A stretch of 64,000 bases of DNA, taken from positions 6,138,001-6,202,000 of the forward strand of contig CM059625.1 of NCBI GenBank assembly GCA_030435675.1, read 5' to 3'. Within the stretch, counting starts at the first letter, position 1. Every line of letters begins with the position of its first letter. Below, in pieces: positions 1 through 11,955 of this stretch. The notes under the pieces were generated by a model, which saw only the letters and a list, made by a program, of their open reading frames with translations, searched no databases and was not told where the DNA came from. A program made the translations under genes and the position numbers. Source of the stretch: Steinernema hermaphroditum. Taxonomy: Eukaryota; Nematoda; Chromadorea; Rhabditida; Steinernematidae.

Positions 1-58
1 TCAAAGTTAATGCAGCGCGGCTAAAAGCTGCACGATTTTACACGAAAAAGAAAACAAT

Positions 59-346
59 TTATTTAACGGTTAATAAATAGTCGCAATTGTGGGGAGAGCG
101 TGCTATCTTGTCTCTAGACAACGTTCGCAAAGCAAACCACGGAAACGTTGAAATTTCACATAAATAGTCCATTGCACAACTAGTTTCAATGCCAGAATTT
201 AGATACTGTACGGTGGTAATTGTCACGACCAAGGTGCGAGCAGCGCTTGCAGGTTTGCATTTTGTGCGACGAGAACTAACAATTCCAACAACGGCGACGA
301 CCACTGGCAGGAAATACAGACAAGGAGATGCGAAATGCGGCCACAC
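59..346 (-). other. Unsupported 95-codon open frame
   Basis: An open frame downstream of the RNase H2A gene with a hydrophobic N-terminus (LYFLPVVVAVVGIV) that could act as a signal peptide. I recognise no domain and see no splice structure or poly(A) signal that would support it. The most likely explanation is a chance frame; a small secreted protein cannot be excluded. Confidence 0.12.
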
Positions 347-463
347 ACGTTGAAGTGCATGAGATCATATTTACGAAAACAAGCCAAAATAATCAATCAA
401 TGGTATTTATACGTTGAATTACAGATTTGAAGTGGGTAAAGAAGAAGGGATGTACAGCATGCT

Positions 464-1640
464 TCAGAAGGATTCTACCGAGTGGATGGCATTCATCGTC
501 CGCTCGCGATAATAGGCACTGCGAGAATGAGCGGCAGGGCCGGAGGAGGCAGTGAAAAATGATTTTACTGTGGCCACCTTCGTATGGTCTTCCCTGAAAT
601 GTCTTCCATCAGTCACTGCCAACTCATTTTTTTCGCTTACCAGTCACATTTAACAGCTGCTTTATCCAGTGCAGCATCGGCTGTCTTCCAACTGAATCGA
701 ACGAGAGTGGAATAGCCGAATACGGGATCGATTGAGTTTGAAAGAAATTTCTTTGTCGACGGATCTGAACTTTTGAGTAAAGTTTACATCAACAATTCTA
801 GAGTGCTGGTGAAGGAAATTTTCGTTGCAATTTTTAGTACAAATACAATTTCTTTCATACTACTCCAGCATAATTTTTAAAGAAATTGCACTTTAAATAC
901 TCACCACCGGGGTACCCGGACCCGTAGCCGTCTTCGGGAACCTTGATGACCGCTCCCTCCTCGAAGCTCCAGTCGTTGAGCACTTGATCCCGAGTTACTT
1001 TGGCGGCGATTGACGCTGCACTGACAATAGGGTATTTAGAATCGGCCTTTTCGGAGACCACAATCTCGATTCCCGGGAATCGTTGTTGTAGTTTATTCTG
1101 ATACGTTCCCTTGGGACCTACAGTGTCAACGTAAATCTAGGAGTGCCACTGTCAAGGATGAACTCTTCCGCGCCGCACATACCTCCTTGACGTTGATTTG
1201 CATATCAAGGGCTTTTTGAATAAGTAAAATGGCGCTGTTGTGGGACAGCTCGTTGAGGGAACACTTTAGTTTGCGAAGCATGGCGGCGCTAATCATTCGA
1301 GCCGACAGGTTGCGTGTTGCGTAGGCCACGATCTTCTTCGTTTCATCGTCGTTGTTCATCAAATCGAATATTTCAGCACGCTTCTCTTCGGTGAGCGCTT
1401 TCGAATCGTCCACACCTGTTTACACATAATTAGGGTGGTTCCAATTGTGTTAAAATTACCCAAAGCTTTCAGTTGCTCGGCGTTCTCGAGAGGTGATATA
1501 GCACAAGCATAGAGCATAGGGCCAAGGACGGGTCCTCTTCCGGCCTCGTCGATTCCGAGAACACAAGGCCTTCCATCGGCAAAAACAGCAAAGTTAGAGC
1601 TGGGCACGGTGGGGCAACTAGTGAAGCTTGCTTCCGACAT
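464..1640 (-). CDS. rnh-2: Ribonuclease H2 subunit A (catalytic)
   Basis: Catalytic subunit of RNase H2, which cuts RNA-DNA hybrids and excises single ribonucleotides from nuclear DNA. Exons on the minus strand are 1640-1460, 1415-1183, 1136-905, 764-641 and 593-464, giving 299 residues, essentially the length of the human protein. Start is the ATG at 1640; upstream in-frame codons are non-ATG. The active-site motif [12 protein letters not shown] lies at about residues 29-40 (D31, E32). VDTVG supplies D142 and KADSKYP supplies D170, matching the four metal-binding acids of the family. [11 protein letters not shown] and LVRFSWKTA are the conserved substrate-side motifs. The last exon ends in a tail with VKSFF, resembling the PIP-box of mammalian RNASEH2A. 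All four joins keep frame and restore family sequence. The first 340 bp of the window and the sequence upstream of 1690 show no clear partner gene. A TTTCTTATAG acceptor near 1690 may be a trans-splice site. Confidence 0.95.
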
Positions 1641-1881
1641 TTTCAAACGATAGTATGTCGATAAGCTATTCGGCTATATTCGAACGGAACTATAAGAAAC
1701 GTAGCGATGCGATCTCCAATGCGGCTTCTCTTTCACACTTTTCGTTTCCCGCCAACGAAACGTTTGAAATGTACTTGGAAGATATGTGGTATACCCTCTA
1801 TGTTCGGGGTACCTTGAACTGCACCGAATGTCTTTAGAGAAATTATATTCTACAGCTTGAAAGCGTTTAAGAGGGTCGGGT

Positions 1882-1929
1882 ACAACTGATCCCAAGACAT
1901 GGTTCGTGGGATCAGTTGTCTTGGGATCA
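1882..1929. repeat. Two mutually exclusive 13-bp hairpins
   Basis: ACAACTGATCCCA (1882-1894) pairs with TGGGATCAGTTGT (1907-1919). The overlapping TGATCCCAAGACA (1887-1899) pairs with TGTCTTGGGATCA (1917-1929). Both stems are perfect, and the two cannot form together because they share bases. Probably a template-switch duplication; it lies about 240 bp upstream of the RNase H2A start codon. Confidence 0.8.
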
Positions 1930-3363
1930 TGCCGTTTAAGAATGGTCCACTCTTGCAGTGTGTTCATGCTCTCAACCATAATGTATTCAAGCGCTAATGC
2001 GTTCAACTCCATCCGTATACAATAAAGTAACCTGGAGAAAAAATTGGTAAAAAATACACAGCAGAAGAACTTATTGAAGCTATTGTCAAAAATAACTCAA
2101 TTCTTTCGAGCGTGCAAATCGTGCAATGAATGACCATTTTTTATAAATGAAAAACGATTTCTATTGATTTATGATTAGTGATTCGTTTACGACTCTTATC
2201 AACTGTAGACAGTGTGTTTTCATCTATGACACATTGGTGCTAGTATGCAGCTGAAAAACTTGATGGGTTGTCGGCATACGGGAAATGGGCTCATCTGCTG
2301 ATCTAAAATCAGTCTGCCGAAGTCATAGTAAACCGAAATCTGGAGCACTATGACGGATAATCGTTTGACGGAAAAACATTTGATGGGTTTAAATAAGGGC
2401 ACAGAGTAGATACCGTGATGTACCAATGTACCGCGTATATCTTTTTACTGCGAAAACAGATATGATAGTACGATACGTTCTTTTTTATTGATACAATATT
2501 AGAACAAATAGTCCACAGTAGTGTATGAGAAATGAGGAAACCGTTTATAAAGCGAGTAGCTCAATTTGACGGACCTAGTGAATCCAAGTATGGCAAGCCA
2601 GCTGCATATGGATATTAGCGATTTCAGTGATAGCTATTTTGAAGGCAAAAATTATTCAAATGCACGCAAAGGAACAGAGATAAATTTGCTACAAAACATT
2701 ATAAAGTTCATGACCACATGGACAGAAATTGATAGACAAAAAAGGAAGAAAAACGAAAACAAAATGTGTCCGACAACCTACTATAAAGTAGGCTTAGAAA
2801 AACCACTGAAATGACCAATAGATCATAAAATTCAACATTTACAAAGAAGTTCAATGTTCTGTCCCGATACAGTACAGCAAATCATGCTAAACTGTATAAG
2901 CAAAACATGTTTTTGTAGACGTGTATCTGTTGCACTCTACTCCCTTCCGTCTACAAGGCAGACAGTATCAGGAGTTTGCTCAGAACTTTGATCGGTGCCC
3001 TAATTTGTCCTTCAGACATGATGCAACAGCGGGATCAAAACTGTTTTCGTCCTTCTAAAGGGCTTATCTTACAGCACTCTACTACTTGAAGACGCCATTC
3101 AACACTCGTTACACTAACAATCGGTACATAGCGAACCAAAGGATAACACGGAAAAAATTCTGCAACGTGACAAAATACAATTTCTGTAAATCATGCAAGG
3201 TGCATTTCGGGGATTAGGGGACATATTTCCAGATAGGTTTGGAAAATTTTCCTTCTCTTCTAGGAAATTCGAAATTGTGCGATCGACTTACAAGAGAAGT
3301 GTCAAACGATTTCGCTGAAATTTAGTGCATTGAGAGAAGTAACTGGGCAAAAAATTAGCTACT

Positions 3364-3631
3364 CATGGGCACTCTAGGCATACTAAAAGAGCACATTATC
3401 CGTTCTCACTAACGACACATGCGTTTTTCACCGACGATTCCCAAATGACCTCGTATATACCTGGTACATACCGGGAGAACATGTTGTATACGGATTATGA
3501 TCTGCCATACCGTTTTTCTAGAATGCACACATGAACACATTGAAATGAACACAAAACCATGAGTTTAAAACCATGAGAAATGGATATGAGAACGGATAAT
3601 GTGCTTGTTTAGTATGCCTAGAGTGCCCATG
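3364..3631. mobile_element. MITE-like inverted-repeat element, 268 bp
   Basis: Terminal inverted repeats of 45 bp (3364-3408 and 3587-3631) match at about 43 positions; the outer end reads CATGGGCACTCTAGGCATAC. The 178-bp centre has no coding capacity. If the palindromic CATG at each end is the target duplication, the element proper begins GGCACTC. The superfamily cannot be assigned from the ends alone. Confidence 0.75.
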
Positions 3632-6244
3632 GGCCGCACCAAATTTGAGCGAAATCAACGGGGTCATGTTGTGACCTTCCCTTGTTCAGGTTGTAGTAAT
3701 TGAATGGTCAGACAAGTCGTCGATTATTTCATTGAAATATCTGTATAGAGTACACTTTTTTTATTTGTTGCCATGTTATGGTGCGATACTGTAAACAACC
3801 TTCGGTTATTTTATGTCGGATTTTTCCATTCCACTTTTTTCCATTTCAAGTTTTCATGATGCGTGTCATGCATTTTGTTTGCTCCCCACTTCAGATCCGG
3901 TATAGCTAATTTTTCTTGTGCTTGAAAGGTTGTCATAGTGCACTCTTGATAAGAACTATTTCTAAAGCCAAATTCTAATCGGCCCATGGTGAGCTTCGTT
4001 TTCAAATGGCGTTCCCACGTAGGCATGGGAAGCTGTTGGCTAATTACCCCTCGGTTATTTCCCATCGGAAACCATACGTCGGCGTGAGCGACATAGACCC
4101 ACGTGGAAGCTGTGTTTACACTTTTGCTCATTGATCACAAGTGCGTTGTCATCGTAAAGTACAGTACGATTCACTGGAAGACTGGAGATCTGCAGATCAT
4201 AACAAAGAGTTACATTTACAGCGCACACTGGTTGTTCGCTCATTGATCGAATGTAAAGCACATGAAGAAAGCTTTGTTATGTCGGAAGGACAATTTAGTG
4301 GGACATTAATGCCAGTTGACAGTCCATGACCGAGTGATGTGTTTGCAATGGAAGCTCAATTGATGGAAATCTGCAAATCAATGTAATTAGTAATAAAAAC
4401 ACGCGTCTTCGACATAGAACAGAGGAATTGATGCTCCATGAACCATTCAAAGACAGTGATATTTGTGTTATTAGATGATCTCCCACAGCATATTCAACCG
4501 TTTGTTTATGTCCGAACCGACATCAACAAACGGACACGCCGTAAATATGCATTTCAACGACAGACCACTTCTTTGGCGCCGCTTTTTTCTTTATCATGTT
4601 TGACCTTTCGCTTTGTCGACAAACGACGGACATGCGTGCTGGAGAAAGAAGCTGACGAAATGTGCAGTCATCCCAGCGATTCGTGATCGCGTGATAACGC
4701 CGCTCCACGCACATAACGCATGGGGCGGAGCTGTAACCGGTCTTATCACAGCCCGAACCGTCGATCGGCCGACCGAGCGAACGACTGTCACATAAGGACG
4801 CATGCGATCCTTATGCTAGGCTGTGTGAGTAGAGTCTCTCTATATCACTTTAAAACACCGAAAAACGAATCGATTTGAGCGATTTGATCACCAATAAGGG
4901 GACGAAATTACATAATATCCAAATTGACGAATGACTGTTAATGATGAAGACAAAAATTCAAACTAAAGTTGCAAAAGGCTATAGGGTTCTTTATGGTCAG
5001 TTGCTATCATATGTCCAAATCTTTGTTATACAAAACCTTATGACAGAAAAGAAATGACATCGAAAAACAAATCCTCACAAATCTCCTATTCAAAAGTCGA
5101 AATTATCGAAAAACAAACCTTATCCAAGAATGCAAGATTATATTAAAAAGAAGTCTGTAATGGAAGATTCATAATATTTTCGCTTTGAATGAAGAAATTG
5201 CGAGCCGCCAGTATAAAGACAAGCTATAATTACTGTTTCAGATGCTGAATATTTCCGAGTCAATGACTATGCAGCGTGACAGATCCGGTTGCGGCCGTCT
5301 CACCCTTCGACAAAAGGTTGGTTTTTTAAACGATTTACATTCGAGTAAGCACCTTGTGCTATTCGTCAATATTTATTTCCAACATCACCCTCCTGATGTG
5401 AAACGATATCGAACGGTTTTTTTTTCAAATTTGATGTTTGAATCCAGGTGCCACGTGGTGTTGGCCACCAGCAATCGATAGATTCAAACGATGTACCGTA
5501 CTTTTTTATGATTATAAGCCTGCGTCCTGGCCCTTTTATGGTCAACTGGATGCAAAAGGCGGCGCTTTGCGCACTCAGTCCACGATGGGGCGTCTAGACC
5601 GGGACCAAGTCTGTAATGAACGCATCCAAATAAGAAATTTCCCAAAAAGGCGCCACGGGTCGCTCTATTTAAACAGGCCATAACACACGATGGGATCATT
5701 GAGCATCCATCAGTCAAATAGCTGTTGTGTACTGTATATCCCGACTTGCTCATCGACCATCTTGGGTAGTTCATGTGCACTTCCTATTGCGCCAGTTTCA
5801 AGAATGTCTTGAGTTGTGTTGGCCTGGAGTTTATGATACCGGTGTGCTTTGTCTGACGAGCACGCGGTGTCGTCACCAACCGCGCGATTTTGGGGGCTGG
5901 ACTTAGCAGCGTGAAGGTGGCCCGCGGGGGTTGGTGTTGCTGCTGACGCAACTCCCTCGAAGATTGGTATAAAACACGGTTAAAACATCAGGAAGATGCA
6001 TTTGGCTTCAAATTTCCATTAGGCCGGTTTCCACTCCACCTATGGTCAACGCGATCCCTCGTCGTTCTCATGACACATTTCGGTCCCTTTACCGATAGTT
6101 ACATGTCGACGAAAGATCATTGATCAGATCTGGAAAGAAAATCAAGGTTGCATGGAACTTTGTCGTGATGCAGCCTCTGGTGTCCGGGAACACGTTTTTT
6201 GTACGAGAAATCCAAACGGTTAATGCATACGTGTTTGTAGGACA

Positions 6245-7982
6245 ATGGCTTCGATGGAGATGAAAACTACCGTACGCCGTGATGTATTCAAGAGCTTTTG
6301 GAATAAATATTCCGACAGTCCCGACAATAACGCGATGATGCTCAACCAGAACGCGGAGGAGCTTGAGAGCTCCGACAGGAACGACATCCTGTCGTCGCTT
6401 CCTGACCTCACCGATAAGGACGCAGTGGACATCGGAGCTGGAATCGGCCGCTTCACTACAATCCTTGCGCAGACTGCGAAGAGCGTCCTATCCACGGACT
6501 TTATCGAGTCGTTCATCCTGAAGAACCGCGAACGCAACTCGCATTTGGAAAACGTCAGCTATAAAGTCGGAGATGCGGTGAACCTTGTACTCGACAACAA
6601 CAGGTAAATCGGTCGTGGGTTACGGTCGTTGAGGTATGGAATTTTAGTGTTGACTTGGTCTTCACCAACTGGTTGATGATGTACCTCAGCGACAACGAGG
6701 TCCTGGAGTTCCTGAATAACGCCATCCGATGGCTGCGACCCAATGGCTACCTCCACCTGAGAGAATCCTGCAGCGAGCCGTCCACAGGTTCGATTCTATC
6801 CTTTTTGTCTCTATCGTACATCGCTCTCTTCTAGGCCGCTCAAAGTCGACCATGCACTCGACCACTGATGCGAATCCAACAAGCTATCGTTTCTCGTCTC
6901 TCTACATTAAGCTCCTTCGTACAATCCGCTTCCAATGCTCCGAGGGAAAGTTGTGGCGTTTCGAGGTCCTCTGGTCGGCTTCGGTTCCCACGTACGTGCA
7001 GCGCCAAAGTAACTGGCGTCAGGTGCACTGGCTGACTCGCAAGGTGCCCGCCGATGAGAACGACTGGGTCCCCACTACCAGAGAACTTCACCAACTCTTC
7101 TCGCTGGAGTGGAACCGTATCCAGACACACTGGGACAGCCTCCTTGATAACGAACGCCGCTGCTGGACCGATCAGATATTCGGCCGAGTTATGACTTCTG
7201 AGTTCGTGCCCAAGAACTCGACGGTCTTCTCCTACAATCCGCGCCGCAGCGCTTTCCACGTTCACATAAACGCGCATCTTCTTTCCGAGGTACTGCGTTA
7301 TACAATCATGGGTGGGCTTGACGTCATTATTTTAGAAATTCACGTGCAATGTTTGGAACGTCGAGACCAACGAGTACTACTATCGTACCTCGTTAACAAA
7401 GGCCAATGAGATCAAGGATCAACGCGTGCGTTTCGGCTGGAACCGCACTCTTCAGAGCGCTATTGACTACTGGCGCGAGCGCGAGGGAATCTTCAACGCC
7501 TTTGTCGCCACCGAACTTCTCACCACAGTTGATGATGAAACTTTGTCAAATCTTACCGTACGTCGAGCTAAGAGCTACAATAGAGAAATCTGGTCATTCC
7601 GTTTAGGTCATCCTCAAGCCTGAGGCAAAGATAATCACCCTGGAGCCCCTGGATGAACAAGTTACATTCGATGACCTCAGAAAGGTGAGTTCCGGACTTC
7701 ACTTAGGGCACTTTCTTTCTATGCGGGTGGCACAGCTTGTCTAACTCGGAATGCATTTGCATGCATTATTCATAGGCCCACGCGTAACATGATCTCCTGG
7801 AAGATTTCCGCTAACTTGACATACTTTAGCGAGTGTCGCAGGCTGGATGGAGATCCGTGAACATGACAAACGTGACTGAGCCAGCCAAGGAGCTACAGAA
7901 GGACTACTTCAAAGATCACTCCCTACTGAACGAGGCGATCGTCGCAACAGGAAAATGGGTCCTCATCGAAGCCACTCTCTAA
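6245..7982 (+). CDS. pmt-1: Phosphoethanolamine N-methyltransferase, PMT-1 type
   Basis: SAM-dependent enzyme of nematode phosphocholine synthesis. In the two-enzyme nematode pathway the PMT-1 type makes the first methylation of phosphoethanolamine and PMT-2 the later ones. Exons are 6245-6603, 6648-6787, 6835-7289, 7336-7557, 7607-7684 and 7830-7982, giving 468 residues, close to C. elegans PMT-1 (about 475). The SAM-binding motif [10 protein letters not shown] is at residues 61-70, followed by STDFIESF and [11 protein letters not shown]. This is the active N-terminal methyltransferase domain that marks PMT-1 rather than PMT-2. The C-terminal half keeps RVRFGWN, FVATELL and the closing [10 protein letters not shown]. 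Every intron is 44-145 bp and joins in frame. Start is the first ATG after an in-frame break. AATAAA at 8565-8570 is the nearest poly(A) signal and would imply a 3' UTR of about 580 bp. Confidence 0.95.
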
Positions 7983-9806
7983 AACGGGAACGTCGTGTAT
8001 AGTCTACCGCATGTATCATACGTATTTATATATTCAAATGAACGACTTGCCTTATCTTTTCTGCCATCTACACATAGAGGTATAGAGGACGAGTGTATGT
8101 CTTCGAGTTTTTGTTTCTTCCGAGGCGAACTCTTCGAGCTTCTTTCTCATCCCTCTGAGTCAACCTTCCGAAAGGCATCAGCTATGCAGCGGCTGCCTAT
8201 AATTATCCGCCTGAATCTTCCCACGAGCTCTTTCATTTATTGCCAGCTTCAGGCGAACAATGCCACTTCTGCATAAAACATGCCGGGAAGATCTCGCTAA
8301 CGACAAGGCCTTCGCGTGTGTGCTTCGAATATTCATACTGTCCCGTGCAAGACAGAAAACTCACTCAGCCTGAATCTGCGTTCCTCCCCCTCGAACGCGC
8401 GCTGTTTGTGTCCGTGGCATTCCCGTCATCTGCTGTCCACATGGCAATAAGACGCGCCTCGTTCACTGTAGATCACGAAGCGAGATTTAAAAAGTTTTAA
8501 GGGCCTTGCCCCATTGCCCGGCCATCGTCGTGAACTGCAATCGTAAATAAACAGATAAATATGGAATAAAGTCGCGTCTTGCCCTTGGGGCCGCAGATCC
8601 TCCCTTTTATTGGATCCTCAATATGGGCATCAATCGAGACCAAAACAAGGCGCCAAATGCGGAGAGATGGCCGAGAGGATTAAGTAAATTCACCGCGATT
8701 CCGTGATCGATGTGGCCCGGGCGGTATTTGGCAGAAATTAACTTATTTTCCCATTCAATCTTGCCTTTTCCATTTGCATAATTATTTTTGCACGTCCACA
8801 ACGGTGTGTTAGTGTCCTGTAGAGGCGTGCTTTCACGAGTTCCCCGACGCCCTCACTAAACGTTTTGTCGTCCCTTTACGTGTTCAATTAATTTGCAAAC
8901 GTGCCGCATGCGGGCGATATCGCCGACCGTTGGTTTCTCCATCTCCGCTTTTAGTGCAGATTTTCTCAAAATCGCCAAAGGACCCTGAGAGCGCGATTTT
9001 AGGAAGGCGCGCAAGCCCCTCCCCTTGCTACCTCCCGCTTCCCTCGGCGGCCGTTTCACTCCGTCAGGTGAACCAATAGACGCGGCTTACGGTGGGTCCG
9101 TTGTCGTTGCCTCCAGGGTCACCCAAAGGCCATAGGGCAACTGACAAGGGGGGGAACGCGTGTGGGACTAATGTTCGCGTTGAGTTCATCAGTCGCGAAA
9201 GCTGTCCTGAGGTAATTCAATGAGAATACTCTATTCACACATGTGATTACGCGCTCGGGGACTTGTAATCGTAGTTCTTTGAAACAGAAATAGCCATCTT
9301 TTGTCATGCTTTGTGCTGTTAACTGATCGCTGTCTAATTGGTCTATTGGTTTATATGAGCACAACCATAAAGGCAATGTTTTGATGCATCCCGATTTATT
9401 TAATCTGTTCACCATTGCCCTTAAATGTTCCTCCCTCAGGCTGCTTTCTTTCCCTATGCGCATCCACGTGCGTCAACAGTTGTTGCATCACCGTCGCACC
9501 GTCATCTAATGAAAAGACGGAGGGTTTGCAATATTGTTTTCCCGGGAAAGATTATTGCTAATCACGCGCGTACTCTCTTTTCAAACTCCGATTTCTCACA
9601 TCGGTTCGCAAGCTGTTCTTCCAGACTGGCCCCAAGGGGTTTGGATTTCACTCACTACGCTGTCCGTCTCGTATTTATGTAGCTCGAAACGCACTAAATT
9701 GTTTTTAATAAGCCGATTTGATTTATTTGCCAACATTATGCCGGTGTCATTCAGAAGTGTTCGGAGGACCCAATTGGTCGCAGACCTCAGGGCACCGCCA
9801 TCGCGA
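7983..9806. other. Spacer between pmt-1-like and receptor genes
   Basis: No gene supported. It holds a likely poly(A) signal for the upstream gene (8565-8570) and a TGGCCGAGAGG tRNA A-box lookalike at 8664-8674 without a matching B box. The frame of the receptor's first exon is open upstream to 9534, but that translation does not resemble a receptor N-terminus. Confidence 0.5.
8565..8570 (+). terminator. Candidate poly(A) signal AATAAA
   Basis: Canonical hexamer in the 3' spacer of the pmt-1-like gene. It is the first AATAAA close to a plausible transcript end, but 583 bp from the stop codon, so the assignment is tentative. Confidence 0.35.
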
Positions 9807-10916
9807 ATGGACGTCCTCATCGCCGTCTACAGGGAGATTCACCCACCCCTGGTCACGCTACTATGCATTTCCGGGACCATTGGCCACATTCTATCTATAG
9901 CCACGCTCTCGTCCATGCTGAATCCGACGAATCTGCTCTTAATTAGCATGTCTGGGTAGTCGCGATGCGGTATCTAATCCGAATGATAAGCCTCTTTAGG
10001 AGCCAGTTGGTTCTTTGCGTTAATTACCTCTACACAATCCTATTTAAATTTGGAACGGACACCCTCTGTCTAGCCTCTCTGTGGGGGTGGGGATGGACGG
10101 CATCGTTCCTCGTCTCGGTGAACCTTTCGGTGATGGTCCACATGACGGGGGTCTTCCACGTCGTCGCCCTCTCCATAGTTCGCTACTTTTCCTTGAAACG
10201 CATATCAGAAGTGAGTTCTACGTTGCCTTGGTTTACGTATCAGGTAGGTCCATTGATCCATTACTTAATCACTTCGCTCTTTTATCAGAAAAGCACCGTT
10301 TCTTTGGTTATCATCTACGTGTCTATGCTGATTGTCTGCGGACCGATCTACTTTCACTCAGAGATTCGAGAAGTGCCTTTCCACGAGACATGCGCCAGCA
10401 AATTCCCCGATCTGAATGGAACCGTCGCGTACGAACTGTCAGTGAGAAACCATGCCCTCCAACAAATTAACTTCTGGCTGTTCGGTTCGATCTGCAAGCT
10501 GATTCCGTGCCTGGTTCTCTTCATTATGACCTTCTTCATTTTGGACCGACTGAAACGCATTCGGCACATAAACGAACGCTTTGGCAGTCACGAAAGAGAT
10601 CGACGCTACGACAGAACAACCAAGATGATTCTAGTGAGTTGCAGGAGTTGTTAGCTAAGTTGGTGATCGTTTGCAGATTATAATGCTCGTTTTCATCATG
10701 GTCGAACTGCCGCAGGGCATTATGGCCGTTCTGCAGTCAGTCACTCAATTATCGGGCATGCAAGAGCTAGGCGACCTTTTCGAGATGCTCACCCTCCTCA
10801 CTTCGTGCATTATCTTCGCACTGTTGTGCTCGATGAACTCAAGCCTCCGCAACGAACTCTACCGCCTCTTCTGTCGCCGGTTCCAGCGCTGGACAGACAA
10901 TCGCAGGCATCGGTAA
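9807..10916 (+). CDS. Rhodopsin-like neuropeptide GPCR (Srw/DMSR-like)
   Basis: Seven-transmembrane receptor of the nematode Srw family, closest by motif to myosuppressin/FMRFamide-type DMSR receptors. Exons are 9807-9955, 10000-10210, 10289-10633 and 10677-10916 (314 residues). Start is ATG 9807, placing YREIHPPL just before TM1 as in related receptors. Supporting motifs are NPTNLLLISMSG at the TM1-TM2 loop, SIVRY at the end of TM3 (the DRY position), VELPQGIMAVL in TM6 (the FPQG signature of DMSRs) and FALLCSMNSSLRNEL at the end of TM7. The TM1 Asn of the usual GN pattern is replaced by His (GTIGHIL). The segment 10211-10288 starts GTGAGT and ends TTTATCAG, yet is exactly 78 nt and open. 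Retaining it lengthens intracellular loop 2 by 26 residues, so that exon is uncertain. The ligand is unknown. Confidence 0.88.
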
Positions 10917-11947
10917 TGCGCTGTCGGGGAAGCTCGCACACTTTTAACCGAATTTCCTCCTTCGCAGAGCATTCATTTTTCACGAGATAAACGGAACAGC
11001 GTGTCGACCTTTAACCGCTTTTTACGTTACGCTCTTCCTTAACCATGTTAGTATTGCACTCAATGTCGGTTAATTTGTAAATCACGAAGCGCTCGTGTGT
11101 GTCTCCGCTGATTTATAGGGTCTGCCTTTGTGCGCTAAAACGCCGTGATTCATTTGATAAAAAAATTTAAGGGGCAATTTAAGGAAACGCATTCATTCAG
11201 TTTAAGACCAAAAAGAAAACGATATTGCATTTCAGGAAAACGAAGGGCACCTGCGTTGAACTGGCGTATCTTGTCAACGGGAACGAGAAGAAAGCGATCC
11301 GGATGTCGCCTTCGACTTCCGTAGGATGCTGATGAAAGCTGAAATATTACTGCTTGATTATTAGACAAAAACGGGTTTGTCGATAAGTTTGGGCATTCAC
11401 ACTCATTTGTTGTTTTTGTTACGAAAAAACACGAATAAAACAAGAACGAGCTGATGGGTTGGGTTGTGCAGTGAATGATTTTTTTTTACTTTTTTTTGTG
11501 TGTTCCATTGGCACATGGAAGACCTACGACATCTTTGTCACTTCCCTATCGTTCTATCTAAACGTCGCCGATTGACGTCTCGCTTGTGCGAGTAATTTCC
11601 TTTGAGGGGATATCTGGCGGATTTTCCTTCGCTCGCTGGGAAAACAACAGTAGAATATTAATTAAGAATGCTTATGTAAATATTTTGTTCGCCGAGAATG
11701 AGCCGGAGGGGCCGTAAATCTTTGGTTCCCGTATTGGGTATCACGTGAACTTTCAAATTGGCATGTCCTCGGAACAAAGTTTGTTTGATCTAGGCATAAA
11801 CCATTTTTTTAAAGTTCAGGTCCACAGGCATGGCTTCATGATACCTAATAATAAAAAAGGACATGAAACTGTTTTTGAGACGTCGACATAAAGAGTTCCC
11901 GTGTGAATGTCATTTCGATTATGTCCTACCATTAAAAGAAACTTGAC
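10917..11947. other. Spacer downstream of receptor gene
   Basis: No gene supported. A minus-strand open frame (11150-11443) has no recognisable domain. An AATAAA at about 11432 could serve the receptor transcript. The sequence runs into the left target duplication of the MULE at 11948. Confidence 0.45.
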
Positions 11948-11955
11948 TTTTTCTC
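11948..11955. repeat. MULE target-site duplication, left
   Basis: TTTTTCTC, identical to 16319-16326 on the other side of the element. Confidence 0.9.

Larger units (their letters stand above)
1641..6244. other. 4.6-kb spacer between rnh-2 and pmt-1-like gene
   Basis: Mostly AT-rich intergenic DNA without a gene I can support. It contains a compact double hairpin (1882-1929), an inverted-repeat element (3364-3631) and several short open frames (for example 2566-2814 plus and 3811-4131 minus) with no recognisable domain. Promoters of the two flanking genes must lie at its ends, but no motif stands out. Confidence 0.5.

Noticed and set aside
1674..2012. Minus-strand frame with weak likeness to a histone-fold protein (CENP-X or TAF13 type)
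   Set aside because: Similarity is only a few hydrophobic positions, no partner exons were found, and the frame crosses the double hairpin at 1882-1929.
2566..2814. 82-codon plus-strand frame
   Set aside because: No domain, no splice context, and low-complexity lysine/asparagine content as expected from AT-rich DNA.
3811..4131. 106-codon minus-strand frame
   Set aside because: No recognisable family, and other frames nearby are equally open.
8650..8735. tRNA gene suggested by TGGCCGAGAGGATTAAG
   Set aside because: No B box (GGTTCGANTCC) and no complementary acceptor stem downstream.
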